From positions 111,951-175,950 of the forward strand of contig NZ_JH767530.1 of NCBI RefSeq assembly GCF_000281085.1: a stretch of DNA of 64,000 nt, written 5' to 3'. The position numbers were made by a program, and so were the translations under genes. Below are positions 36,466-45,298 of this stretch, one piece after another. Numbering within the stretch: the first letter of the stretch is position 1; every line of letters starts with the position of its first letter. The notes beneath the pieces were generated by a model. The model was not told the origin of the DNA. It made no database searches and saw only the letters and a list, made by a program, of their open reading frames with translations. The stretch comes from Catenovulum agarivorans YM01. GTDB lineage: Bacteria > Pseudomonadota > Gammaproteobacteria > Enterobacterales > Alteromonadaceae.

Positions 36466-37749
36466 ATGACAGTAAAAGAAAAGAAAAAACCAATACTCGG
36501 TGCAATAGCCGATGACTTTACTGGCGCGTCAGACCTTGCGAGTTTTTTGCTCAAAGGTGGCTTAAAAGTTGTGCAAGTAAATGGGGTGCCAACTCAAGAT
36601 ATTGAATTAGCTGATGATGTTGATGCAATTGTAGTTGCGCTTAAATCACGTACCTGCGCAATCAAGCAAGCGATTAGCGACTCAACTGCCAGCCTTGCTT
36701 GGTTACAGCAACAAGGTTGCCATAAGTTTTATTTTAAATATTGCTCAACATTTGATTCAACCAGCGAGGGCAATATTGGTCCTGTCACCCAAGCTTTATT
36801 AGCCAAACTTGAAAGTGAACAAACACTATTTTGTCCTGCACTGCCAGTAAACGGCCGCACAGTTTACCAAGGGCATTTATTTGTGTTTGACCAGTTGTTG
36901 TCAGACAGCCCGTTGCGCAATCACCCATTAACGCCCATGTTAGACAGTAATTTAATTCGGCTATTACAACCGCAATTGACTGAGCAAAATGCTGAGCGTT
37001 TACAACTAATAAACCTAGCCAGTTTGCACAAATTACCTGCTTACCAAAAGGTCGAGTCAGCCTATTGGGTGGTTGATTGTGTAAATGAAAGCGACTTAGA
37101 AAAAATTGCCCAATTGTTTGCAACCAACCCTGACTATCCATTATTAACTGGTGGCTCTGGTTTAGGCGAATATATGGCGCGCGAATATGTAAAAGCTGGC
37201 TGGCTACAACAAAACAACACTAGCCATAAAATAACTAAAAACGATGGCAAAACCCTAATTTTAGCGGGTAGTTGTTCGCAAGCCACGCGCAAGCAAATTG
37301 ACGTTGCACGTACACAAGTGCCAACACTTGCACTAGATGTTGAAGCCATAGCGACAGGCCAGCTAGACCCTGCAACTGTGCTAGGTTGGATAAACATGCA
37401 ACACAGTGATGCTGTACTGTTATATACCTCTGCTGAGCCAGAAAAAGTATTGGCCGCCCAAGCTCAATTTGGCAAAGAGCAAGTTAGTGAAAAAATAGAA
37501 GCTTGTTTAACCCAAATTGCCAAGCTGGCACGCGAAAACAATATTTTAAATATAGTGGTTGCGGGTGGAGAGACCTCTGGCGCAATTGTTAGCGGGCTTA
37601 ACTTAACAGCGTTTACTGTTGGCCAAAGCATTTGCCCAGGTGTGCCTGTAATGCAAAGCCATCATGCAGACGGTTTAATAGTTGCGCTTAAATCGGGCAA
37701 CTTTGGTGATGAGAATTTCTTTTTAACTGCGTTGGAGACAATACAATGA
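36466..37749 (+). CDS. otnK: Four-carbon acid sugar kinase family protein (OtnK-like)
   Basis: 427 residues. DUF1537-type kinase with the N-terminal signature IADDFTGASDLASFL and C-terminal AGGETSGAIVSGL. Characterised members phosphorylate 3-oxo-tetronate or threonate at C4 using ATP. Its stop overlaps the next gene (ATGA), which encodes the matching decarboxylase, so OtnK (3-oxo-tetronate 4-kinase) is the best reading. Other DUF1537 specificities remain possible. It starts 56 bp after the probable GntR operator. Confidence 0.87.
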   Translation: MTVKEKKKPILGAIADDFTGASDLASFLLKGGLKVVQVNGVPTQDIELADDVDAIVVALKSRTCAIKQAISDSTASLAWLQQQGCHKFYFKYCSTFDSTSEGNIGPVTQALLAKLESEQTLFCPALPVNGRTVYQGHLFVFDQLLSDSPLRNHPLTPMLDSNLIRLLQPQLTEQNAERLQLINLASLHKLPAYQKVESAYWVVDCVNESDLEKIAQLFATNPDYPLLTGGSGLGEYMAREYVKAGWLQQNNTSHKITKNDGKTLILAGSCSQATRKQIDVARTQVPTLALDVEAIATGQLDPATVLGWINMQHSDAVLLYTSAEPEKVLAAQAQFGKEQVSEKIEACLTQIAKLARENNILNIVVAGGETSGAIVSGLNLTAFTVGQSICPGVPVMQSHHADGLIVALKSGNFGDENFFLTALETIQ

Positions 37750-38378
37750 CCCCATTAGCGCTAGCACGTGAACAAATGGTTACACTGGGAAAATCTATGT
37801 TTGATAGAGGTTTAACCCCAGGTGCCTCAGCAAACATAAGTATAAAAGTGGAAGAAGGTTTTTTAATGACCCCAACAGGCTCATGCATTGGTTTTTTAAA
37901 TGCTGAGACTTTAAGTTTGTTGGATGAAAACGGCAACTTAATTAGCGGTGACAAACCTTCCAAAGAATTTATTTTACATAAAGCTATCTACGACCAACGC
38001 CCTGATGCTGGTGCAGTTATTCACCTTCATAGTACTTGGTCAACTGCGCTTTCATGCAAAGCTGATTTAAACCCGGACGACGTTATTCCGCCACTAACCC
38101 CATATTTAATTATGCGTTTAGGCCGTATTGGTTTAGTGCCTTATTTTCCACCAGGGGCGGCTGAATTAGGTGCGGCGGTACGTGAAAAAGCAGCCGATCA
38201 CGCTGGTATTTTAATGGCCAACCATGGGCCAATTGTTGCGGGTAAAGATTTAATTACTGCCATGTTTAATATGGAAGAATTAGAAGAAAGTGCCAAATTA
38301 ATGCTGTTGTTAGAAGGCAAAAATGTAAACCCGTTGGCCGAGTCTGATCGCCAAGAATTATTAGCCAGATTCGGCTAA
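37746..38378 (+). CDS. otnC: Class II aldolase-family 3-oxo-tetronate 4-phosphate decarboxylase (OtnC-like)
   Basis: 210 residues. Class II aldolase/adducin fold: MFDRGLTPGASANIS, zinc ligands in VIHLHSTWSTALS and a third His in LMANHGPIVAG. In tetronate pathways OtnC decarboxylates 3-oxo-tetronate 4-phosphate to dihydroxyacetone phosphate. The 4-bp overlap with the kinase gene indicates translational coupling. The product DHAP fits the presence of triosephosphate isomerase about 11 kb away. Confidence 0.87.
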   Translation: MTPLALAREQMVTLGKSMFDRGLTPGASANISIKVEEGFLMTPTGSCIGFLNAETLSLLDENGNLISGDKPSKEFILHKAIYDQRPDAGAVIHLHSTWSTALSCKADLNPDDVIPPLTPYLIMRLGRIGLVPYFPPGAAELGAAVREKAADHAGILMANHGPIVAGKDLITAMFNMEELEESAKLMLLLEGKNVNPLAESDRQELLARFG

Positions 38379-38393
38379 ACAAAGGAAATAATA

Positions 38394-38678
38394 ATGTACG
38401 TAGTCACAGTCGATTTTGTAATTAAGCCAACACACTTAGCCGATTTTTTACCAGCCATGATGGAAAACGCGAAAACTTCATTAGAAGTAGAACCTGAGTG
38501 CACTTACTTTGACGTATGCCAAAGTGAAAACAAAAGTAACCATATATTTTTGTACGAAATTTACAACTCAGAAAAAGCCTTTCAAGACCACCTGGCCAGC
38601 GATCACTTTAAGCAGTTTAGTAAAACCGTGGAAAACTGGGTTGAGTCAAAAGCTGTGAATATATTCAACCGCTGTTAA
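38394..38678 (+). CDS. Antibiotic-biosynthesis-monooxygenase-domain protein
   Basis: 94 residues, one ABM/YgiN-type ferredoxin-like domain: VVTVDFVIKP, EPECTYFDVCQSE, NHIFLYEIYNSEKAFQDHLAS and HFKQF. Members act as quinol monooxygenases or as small isomerase-like enzymes (LsrG). AAAGGAAA precedes the ATG. It is the third gene of the kinase-decarboxylase operon, 15 bp after OtnC, and is followed by a terminator. Its role in the pathway is not clear; it may detoxify a reactive carbonyl. Confidence 0.82.
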   Translation: MYVVTVDFVIKPTHLADFLPAMMENAKTSLEVEPECTYFDVCQSENKSNHIFLYEIYNSEKAFQDHLASDHFKQFSKTVENWVESKAVNIFNRC

Positions 38679-38697
38679 GTTGTATACGTTTGATGAA

Positions 38698-38716
38698 TAG
38701 CCCCGAAATGGGGCTA
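38698..38716 (+). terminator. Terminator hairpin
   Basis: TAGCCCC/GGGGCTA stem with a 5-base loop, then AAGGGATTTTAA. It lies 19 bp after the monooxygenase stop. Confidence 0.75.
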
Positions 38717-38738
38717 AAGGGATTTTAATAAACAACTT

Positions 38739-39407
38739 ATGAATGGCAAAAAACAGCATATAACCAGGGTTGTTGTTTACTTTATAGTAGCTGTGCTTTG
38801 TTCTGCATTTATTTGTATGATGCAAGAACACGGGAGTACATCTATAAGAGAAATCGTAACAAGTGTATTCGAACAGCCCTTTAGTTTTGTCGTCGGAATT
38901 CTGCTTCTAGGGGTAGGATCGCTTACAATGTTTGTATTTGGGAGCCTCGAATTAATTTTTAAGAAAAGAGCCTTAAAAGACTCATTTTCCGGATTAGTAG
39001 ACGAAAAATTAATTGAAGAACTTCTGGAAAATTCAAGCCGTGGTTTAACGCAAGATTCTTATACTGAGTTAAACGAACTTTTTGTAATTGCCGTTATCCT
39101 AACCGAAAACAACAAAGACGCTACGTGCAAATCAATTGAAAGTATATGTGTTTCGGAGAAAGTTCATCGAGATTATCTAGGTGATACTTTTTGTATTATT
39201 TACTCTGAAAAGGAAAGAACCCACCAAAGCCTATCCAGTCAAATTAAACCCATTCTTGCAAATGGAATAGGGTATTTTAACGAAAAGAAATACGCCCAGA
39301 GTGGGCTTGGCAGAGTGATTTTAAGAACGCACAACTCAGCAAGATTTTATTATCAAGGGATAGATTATTTGGAACTCGTTCGAGAAATAGTAGTGGGTGC
39401 AAGTTGA
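38739..39407 (+). CDS. Hypothetical membrane protein
   Basis: 222 residues. Two N-terminal membrane helices (VVVYFIVAVLCSAFICMM near 11-28 and PFSFVVGILLLGVGSLTMFVFGSLELIF near 47-74) are followed by a soluble domain of about 145 residues with two cysteines and YTELNELFVIAVILTENN. No family was recognised. It stands between two terminator-bounded units and directly before the PrlF-YhaV toxin-antitoxin pair, so it may be part of a small accessory insertion. Confidence 0.6.
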   Translation: MNGKKQHITRVVVYFIVAVLCSAFICMMQEHGSTSIREIVTSVFEQPFSFVVGILLLGVGSLTMFVFGSLELIFKKRALKDSFSGLVDEKLIEELLENSSRGLTQDSYTELNELFVIAVILTENNKDATCKSIESICVSEKVHRDYLGDTFCIIYSEKERTHQSLSSQIKPILANGIGYFNEKKYAQSGLGRVILRTHNSARFYYQGIDYLELVREIVVGAS

Positions 39408-39462
39408 CGTGGTAATGCAATTGCATTACCATTTGTTCATAAAGTAAAGCGAGGTGGTTGTT

Positions 39463-39792
39463 ATGTTACAAGCTGCTGTAGAAACAGAATCAACATTAAC
39501 TGACAGATTTCAAACAACGGTTCCTAGTGTGGTGCGCCAGGCATTACACTTAGAAAAAAAAGACAAAATTAAATTCACTATTCAACCCGATGGCAGTGTT
39601 TTATTGTCGCGTTCGGTTGAAACTCAGGAAGATCCTGTTGTTGAATCATTTTTAGCTTTCGTCGCGAGCGATATGCAAAAACATCCTGAAAAAATTCAGC
39701 CTCTGAGCGCAAGCATGCGAGATCGCATTGAAACATTAACCGCTGGTACTGAGCTAGATTTAGATGCGCCATTGGCAGATGAGGACGAATAA
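39463..39792 (+). CDS. prlF: PrlF-type antitoxin
   Basis: About 109 residues. A swapped-hairpin AbrB-type DNA-binding domain (STLTDRFQTTVPSVVRQALHL, KDKIKFTIQPDGSVLLSR) is followed by a C-terminal toxin-binding tail (EDPVVESFLAFVASDMQKHPE) as in E. coli PrlF/SohA. It neutralises the YhaV RNase and likely represses the operon. ATG 39463 has GAGGTGG upstream and is preferred to the GTG at 39454. The toxin start is 2 bp after its stop. Confidence 0.9.
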   Translation: MLQAAVETESTLTDRFQTTVPSVVRQALHLEKKDKIKFTIQPDGSVLLSRSVETQEDPVVESFLAFVASDMQKHPEKIQPLSASMRDRIETLTAGTELDLDAPLADEDE

Positions 39793-39794
39793 GC

Positions 39795-40265
39795 TTGTCT
39801 GATGGAATGATTGTAAATGGGTGGACTTTGTACGCTCATCCATTGTTTATTGAGCAAGTTGAAACACTTGAGCAAAAAGTCAAAGTGCTCAAGGCAAAAG
39901 ACCCGAGTGGTTACCTTAAAAAAAATAGCACTAAAAGACTCGCCGCAATTAAAAAGCTAGCTTACGAGATTATTCCTCAAGACCCAACCCTGCCTGAATA
40001 TCGACAAGGAAAAACGCTGGGAGAGGATAATAAACACTGGTTTAGAGCTAAGTTTTTTCAGCAATACCGGCTATTTTTTCGTTTCCATGTAGAGTCTAAA
40101 GTTATCATTTATGCTTGGGTGAATGATGAAAATAATAAGCGAGCCTACGACAGCAAAAGTGACGCGTACAAAGTGTTTTCTAAAATGTTAAAGTCCGGTA
40201 ACCCACCAGATGATTGGGACGCTCTTTTAAAAGCCGTCCGTACAGCCAAACATAGCAGATTGTAA
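39795..40265 (+). CDS. yhaV: YhaV-type ribonuclease toxin
   Basis: 156 residues, close to E. coli YhaV: VNGWTLYAHPLFIEQVE, FRAKFFQQYRLFFRFH, IIYAWVNDENNKRAYDSKSDAYKVFSKML and NPPDDWDAL. It is a RelE-superfamily endoribonuclease that inhibits growth when not bound by PrlF. The start is TTG 39795 or ATG 39807. The pair appears intact, so it should be functional. Confidence 0.92.
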   Translation: MSDGMIVNGWTLYAHPLFIEQVETLEQKVKVLKAKDPSGYLKKNSTKRLAAIKKLAYEIIPQDPTLPEYRQGKTLGEDNKHWFRAKFFQQYRLFFRFHVESKVIIYAWVNDENNKRAYDSKSDAYKVFSKMLKSGNPPDDWDALLKAVRTAKHSRL

Positions 40266-40275
40266 CCATATAATA

Positions 40276-40295
40276 GAGGCTACTTGTGTAGCCTC
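40276..40295. terminator. Terminator hairpin between converging genes
   Basis: Perfect 8-bp stem GAGGCTAC/GTAGCCTC with loop TTGT. It lies between yhaV and the end of the TonB receptor gene. Confidence 0.75.
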
Positions 40296-40309
40296 AGCTG
40301 CTGGTACAT

Positions 40310-43237
40310 TTAGTACGTTGCTCTTATACCTAATAATGCACGTCTTCCGGTATATTCATTGTGAATAACTCTCTCACGTACATCTGCGTATCTAATGGTA
40401 TTTTCATCTAGCAAGTTGCTAACATCAAAGGTTACTTTGAGGTTTTCAGACAAGCTGTAGGCTAGGCCTAAATCTAACTGGCCATACTCATCAAAGTGTT
40501 CAGGTAGGCCGGCTAAACCTGAGCGTTTAGATAAAAATTTATCTCGCCAATTCCACGACACCCGCGCAGAAAAGCTGTCATCTTCATAGAAGGCAATTAA
40601 GTTATACGAGTGTGGGGTAAAGCCCTCTAAGCCATTACCAGGCGCGGTTGTCAGTGGCAAGTCGGCAGAAGTGGCATTGTCATCATTACCTGATACAAAC
40701 GTATAGTTGGCTTGCAGACCCATATTACTTAAAAAGCCAGGTAAGAAATCTAAATATACTAAACTAGCAATTTCGTAACCTTGAATTGAGCCACCATCAC
40801 GGTTTCTAGCTGCAGTGTCTTGCAATATTATTTCACCAAAAGCTGGATGCGAATATCCAGATGGCACCAATTCAGTTGATTCAGCAATAAAAGTGCTTAT
40901 GTCTTTGTAAAAAAGTGAAATAGAAAATGCGTTACCATTGTCTGCGTAATATTCGACAGATGCATCATATTGCCATGCTTCAAATGGTTTTAAATAAGGA
41001 TTATTGGCCGTGCGGCTAGACAACCCAAACAAACCACTAAAACTTTGACTTGGCGTAATTGCGCCCATATTCGGACGGGTTATCACTTTTGAAACAGCCG
41101 CTCTAAAATCAACGTCATAGCCAACTTCTAACTTAAAGTTTGCGCTTGGCAAAACATTAGAATAGCTGTTGTTGGCGCTAATTTGTTGTCTGTCGGTGGT
41201 AACATAAGTTAAGCCCGAAGTTGCACCATCTGGATCTTCAGCTTCAATTCTAATTAACTCAACCGAAGGGCCAGACGCTGTGGTTTCAGTTTCAACAAAT
41301 CTTAAACCAACATTGGCCGACCAAGGCATATCAGAAAATTCGCCACTTAAGTTGGCTTTAATGTATGCACCATAATTTGTTTCTTCAACAGCGCGAGCAA
41401 GGTCTGGTCTTGCTTGTGTACTACACACATCTTGATTACCCGAATTAAGGCGAATTGCGGCGCAATATCCTTGCATATCTGTTAACAGGTACTCTCGGGG
41501 GAAACTTGCACCTGAATCAGCCAATAAACCGTCTAAAGAAACAGGCGTAAAAATTTCTTCAGGTAATGAAAAGAAGCGACCGCCCATATGTGGGCGCGGA
41601 CCATTGTCTACATTGATCGCTTCCCACGGAGACTGTACGCCGTCTGTTGGGTCAAAAAACGCGATTAAATTACTGTCGGCAAATAGTGTACCTGCTGATG
41701 TGTAGCCTGGGTCAAATGGACCATCTGGGTTTTCTGGTCGATAAATGCCTGAGTTATACGGAAGGGCCGTTTTTTTACGATCACTATAAAATACACCAGC
41801 CTCAATGCTAACAAGCGCACCGCTGTCAATATTGTAGAGTCCGTCAAATCTCGCTTCTACTACTTCATCTTCACGCGCTATTGCTGGGGTTAATGCTACA
41901 TGTGCTCGAGCATTTTTTGGGTCGGCCAAATCGAATGAGGTCGACCAAGAGGGCACATCTCCGTTTTGCCAAGTAATAACATTATTCGCAAAGTCTGGGC
42001 TACTTTCGCCTGCTTTTGGATTATCTGTTGTACCAGGGGCGAGTGGTTTATCCCACGGGTTGTTGTCTTTTACTGCAGGTTGTAAACGTGTGCCTTGATT
42101 CCAGGCTTCTGCTTTTGACCAAGATATGTCACCGGTTAAAATTACACCGTTATCTAGCCTATATTGGCCATTCCAACCAAGTGCAGTTGTTTTAGTGTCA
42201 CCACCACCTTCTTCGTATCTATAGTCAACTGGTCCAAAGGTTTTCACAAAGGATGTTGCAGTTCCATTTTCGTCAACTTCTACGTTGGAGAAATTTGGAA
42301 ACTGCAGTGGTGCGTTAATCCCTTGTGTAACGGTTTTGCGGGTAAAATCTACATAGAGCGCATCAATTGTCATGCTGAGTTGGTTATTGGGTTTGTATTG
42401 TAATGTACTGCTGGCACTGAGCCGCTGACGCTCATCAATAGTAAAGCTTTGCCCCATTTCTTGTGGAAACCTAAACTCTATTGTTTCGTCTGAGTCTTCA
42501 GTTTTTCCATTATAGTAAGCCCATTTACCACCACGGGATTCTTCAAGCTGAGTATTTCTGTCTTCATATGAAACGGCCAACAAAACGCCTAAAGTATCAT
42601 CTGCAAATGTGTTACTGATTAACCCTGATACTCTGGGCCCCCAATTTTCACCCATGTCTTGATATCTTGCTTGTACAGAGCCTGACATGTGCAAACCTGG
42701 TTTGTCTAAAGGTTTAGCGGTGCGCATGTTAATGCTTGCACCAATACTGCCATCCCACAAATCGGCTGTTGGCGTTTTTACCACATCCGCCCCAGTTAAC
42801 ACTTCTGCCGCTAATGCTTGAAAGTCAAAAGCGCGTGCTATACCAACGTTTGAAAAGGTATAATCTACCGTGTCGTCTCCACTGATTGTTGCTATGGTTC
42901 TGTTGTTTAAACGTACTGAGTTAAACTCTGGGCCAAAACCACGAACGGTAATTTTTGAGCCTTCCCCTGATTGCCTATCTATAAATACGCCTGTAACTCG
43001 CTGTAACGATTCTGCGATATTCTGATCGGGAAATTTCCCCATATCTTCAGCTGTTATAGAATCTACTGCATTGGCTGCAACCCGTTTACGGTCAAGCGCT
43101 TTTTCAATAGAGCCTCGTATGCCTTTAACTTGAATGACCTCTGATTTTGATTTGTCCTGTGCAAATGCATGACTTGAATGACCTAGCGCAGCGCAGCACG
43201 CCATATACACCAATCGATACTTCCAATTACTCTTCAT
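40310..43237 (-). CDS. TonB-dependent receptor, complete
   Basis: 975 residues. Signal peptide ending SSHAFAQ; plug domain with IQVKGIRGSIEKALDRKR, DSITAEDMGKFPDQNIAESLQRVTGV and ITVRGFGPEFNSV; a long barrel; and the C-terminal strand LLGIRATY ending in an aromatic residue, as the outer-membrane assembly signal. This is the Xanthomonas/Caulobacter (TIGR01782) type. The gene is flanked by binding proteins, GH105 and lyases, so it is the best candidate importer of ulvan oligosaccharides in the window. Confidence 0.95.
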   Translation of the reverse strand: MKSNWKYRLVYMACCAALGHSSHAFAQDKSKSEVIQVKGIRGSIEKALDRKRVAANAVDSITAEDMGKFPDQNIAESLQRVTGVFIDRQSGEGSKITVRGFGPEFNSVRLNNRTIATISGDDTVDYTFSNVGIARAFDFQALAAEVLTGADVVKTPTADLWDGSIGASINMRTAKPLDKPGLHMSGSVQARYQDMGENWGPRVSGLISNTFADDTLGVLLAVSYEDRNTQLEESRGGKWAYYNGKTEDSDETIEFRFPQEMGQSFTIDERQRLSASSTLQYKPNNQLSMTIDALYVDFTRKTVTQGINAPLQFPNFSNVEVDENGTATSFVKTFGPVDYRYEEGGGDTKTTALGWNGQYRLDNGVILTGDISWSKAEAWNQGTRLQPAVKDNNPWDKPLAPGTTDNPKAGESSPDFANNVITWQNGDVPSWSTSFDLADPKNARAHVALTPAIAREDEVVEARFDGLYNIDSGALVSIEAGVFYSDRKKTALPYNSGIYRPENPDGPFDPGYTSAGTLFADSNLIAFFDPTDGVQSPWEAINVDNGPRPHMGGRFFSLPEEIFTPVSLDGLLADSGASFPREYLLTDMQGYCAAIRLNSGNQDVCSTQARPDLARAVEETNYGAYIKANLSGEFSDMPWSANVGLRFVETETTASGPSVELIRIEAEDPDGATSGLTYVTTDRQQISANNSYSNVLPSANFKLEVGYDVDFRAAVSKVITRPNMGAITPSQSFSGLFGLSSRTANNPYLKPFEAWQYDASVEYYADNGNAFSISLFYKDISTFIAESTELVPSGYSHPAFGEIILQDTAARNRDGGSIQGYEIASLVYLDFLPGFLSNMGLQANYTFVSGNDDNATSADLPLTTAPGNGLEGFTPHSYNLIAFYEDDSFSARVSWNWRDKFLSKRSGLAGLPEHFDEYGQLDLGLAYSLSENLKVTFDVSNLLDENTIRYADVRERVIHNEYTGRRALLGIRATY

Positions 43238-43554
43238 TTTATTCTCACTATCAATGTTGTTTTTGATTAAATCGGATGTTGTGTGTGAGCGATTTTGGTA
43301 TATTTGATCATTATGTGATTGAGTGTCAACGTAATTGCTCTTTTTTGTTTTTTAAATGTTAATTTGTGGTTGGCGGGATAGCTTCATCCACGTGCATCAA
43401 AAATTCCAAACTGGGGTAAACAGTTAAATATACTTTCAGTCATGTGGCTGGACTGTCAAATTAGGTGTTTGTTCTGTAATTTGCAAACTTCTAACCAGCT
43501 CGGGAATTAACTGCTGATGCTTTTTATGGATGAAAGAGTAGATGGGAATTTCTT

Positions 43555-44166
43555 CTATTTTTTTACTTCTTTAATGTGGTTAAAGTCAGCATAAAGTTTG
43601 ATTAATTCATGTCCTTCGTCGTATGAAGTCATCATTAAATCAATTCTATTGAGGGCGAGCATTTTAAAACCCTGTAGGTCGTTTTCTACTCTATGAATAT
43701 TGCGTTCTGGTACGTAGGACTGCAGCATTTTCTGAAACAATTTTCGGCCTCTAAAATAGCTAACTTTGTATATAGCTAGGTCTTGAAGGTTTTCTATGTT
43801 TACATATTCACGCCCAGAAAATAAAGATAGCCAAGTAACTGCCATCTGATGCTCAATTCTAATTAGGTTGTTGTATTTATTGTTTGTTACTTGATGAAAG
43901 TTGTGTGCCCTGGTTATTTCTCCATCAACGGCACCTGAATTAGATAATACAAGTGAACGTTCACCAGGTGCATTTATCGCTTGAAATTGGATATTTAGCT
44001 GTGCAAATGCTTTTTCCAACTTTGGTACAATCGCCTTAACTAATGGGCTTTCCAGTGGCAAGTCTGATGAAAAAACTACTTGCTTTCGGTTTTCTATTGG
44101 ACTGTTTATTTCAGCAGCATTTAATTGGCATACTATACTAAGGGCAATTAATAAAAGTTTTTTCAT
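43555..44166 (-). CDS. Periplasmic solute-binding-like protein, frame interrupted near C-terminus
   Basis: 203 residues in frame from ATG 44166 (GTG 44175 possible), with a signal peptide (LLLIALSIVCQLNAAE). The body (VVFSSDLPLESPLVKAIVPKLEKAF, GERSLVLSNSGAVDGEITRA) is the transporter-substrate-binding fold. The frame ends abruptly at IKEVKK-stop. In the -1 frame it continues for 40 codons (IEEIPIYSFIHKKHQQLIPE..., to 43436), a natural C-terminus for this family. The switch point is seven A, in phase as A-AAA-AAA. It is either programmed slippage, a recent mutation or a sequencing error. Confidence 0.7.
   Translation of the reverse strand: MKKLLLIALSIVCQLNAAEINSPIENRKQVVFSSDLPLESPLVKAIVPKLEKAFAQLNIQFQAINAPGERSLVLSNSGAVDGEITRAHNFHQVTNNKYNNLIRIEHQMAVTWLSLFSGREYVNIENLQDLAIYKVSYFRGRKLFQKMLQSYVPERNIHRVENDLQGFKMLALNRIDLMMTSYDEGHELIKLYADFNHIKEVKK
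43558..43564 (-). other. Candidate -1 frameshift site (A-AAA-AAA)
   Basis: Read on the minus strand, GTA AAA AAA TAG holds a perfect X-XXY-YYZ heptamer directly before the stop. Slipping back one base gives GTA AAA AAA ATA GAA, which opens the frame to 43436 and completes the solute-binding fold. Confidence 0.6.
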
Positions 44167-44252
44167 GTAGCGCACAGAATGGGTTATCAGACACAGTTGA
44201 CTGGCAATCTAATGAGTGTAGCGTAATTTCTTCGACTTGGGAGTATTAAGTT

Positions 44253-45101
44253 GTGCGAAATACTATTTTGTCTATGACACTTTTTTTCTGTTGTTGTGCT
44301 CAGTTATTTGCAAAAAATGTGGTTTATGCCGCAGCCGAGCAAGATAGCTATTATACTGACTTAGTCAACTTAGCTTTATCTTATTCGCCCGATAAAAATT
44401 ACACAGTATCACGTTACAATAGAGATATTCCTAAGCCAAGGTTGTTTGACTTAATGGCACAAGGGCGAGGCATTGATGTTGTAAATGGCTCGGTTACAGA
44501 AGCTAGGCTTAATAAATATCAAGCCGTTCACTTTCCTATATTGCGCGGCTTAAAAGGCTGGCGTATTGCGCTCATTCATAAAGGCAAGCCAGAGCTATTT
44601 GCTAACGTGCACACATTTGAGCAGTTTAAAGCACTGAACCCTGTGCAATTTAACACCTGGATTTCAACCGGAATTTTTAAAGAAAATGGTATTAAAGTTG
44701 CCACTACAGCAAGTTTTAATGGTTTATTTCAGATGTTGAATAGTCAAAGAGCGGATTACTTTCCACGGTCTATATTAGACATTCGGCGAGAATATAATCA
44801 GTTTGCTGAATTAGACATAATGATTGATCCATATTTATTAATTCAATATCCTTCTGCGTTTTATTTTTTTGTAAAAAAAGACAATCACGAGTTGGCGGCG
44901 GATATTAAACAAGGGCTTGAACAAGCTTTAGTCGACGGCCGTTTTGATAAACTATTTTATCAAGCTTACGGTCAAGAGCTACGAGCTCTCAATATTAAGG
45001 AACGACGTATTATCCGACTTCATAACCACTCTTTACCTTCATCCGTGCCGCTAAATCGTACAGAGTTATGGGCTGAGCACAGATTCATTTTTTCTCAATA
45101 A
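44253..45101 (+). CDS. Periplasmic solute-binding-protein-like (SBP_bac_3-type)
   Basis: 282 residues, GTG start, signal peptide (LFFCCCAQLFAKN). Two-lobe binding-protein pattern: LMAQGRGIDVVNGSVTEAR, WRIALIHKGKPELF, MLNSQRADYFPRSILDI, YFFVKKDNHELAADIKQGL. There are no transporter partners nearby. It is divergent from the interrupted paralogue at 43555 and related to the protein at 14535. A role in sensing extracellular breakdown products, or as an orphan of a signalling system, is speculation. Confidence 0.75.
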   Translation: MRNTILSMTLFFCCCAQLFAKNVVYAAAEQDSYYTDLVNLALSYSPDKNYTVSRYNRDIPKPRLFDLMAQGRGIDVVNGSVTEARLNKYQAVHFPILRGLKGWRIALIHKGKPELFANVHTFEQFKALNPVQFNTWISTGIFKENGIKVATTASFNGLFQMLNSQRADYFPRSILDIRREYNQFAELDIMIDPYLLIQYPSAFYFFVKKDNHELAADIKQGLEQALVDGRFDKLFYQAYGQELRALNIKERRIIRLHNHSLPSSVPLNRTELWAEHRFIFSQ

Positions 45102-45298
45102 TCAAGTTAAACTTTCTAGGCTAATTGAACAGAGCTAAAGCAACTCAGCAACCTTGAAATTCTGCATTCAGATTAACCAGTGCAGAAGTATAATATATTT
45201 TGATTTTAAATGATTTAATATGATTTAAAATGGTTTTGTTGTATAAAGGTAGTATTAGTTAACGATTGTTGTTAAAGATTTTTATAATGGAATAAGCT

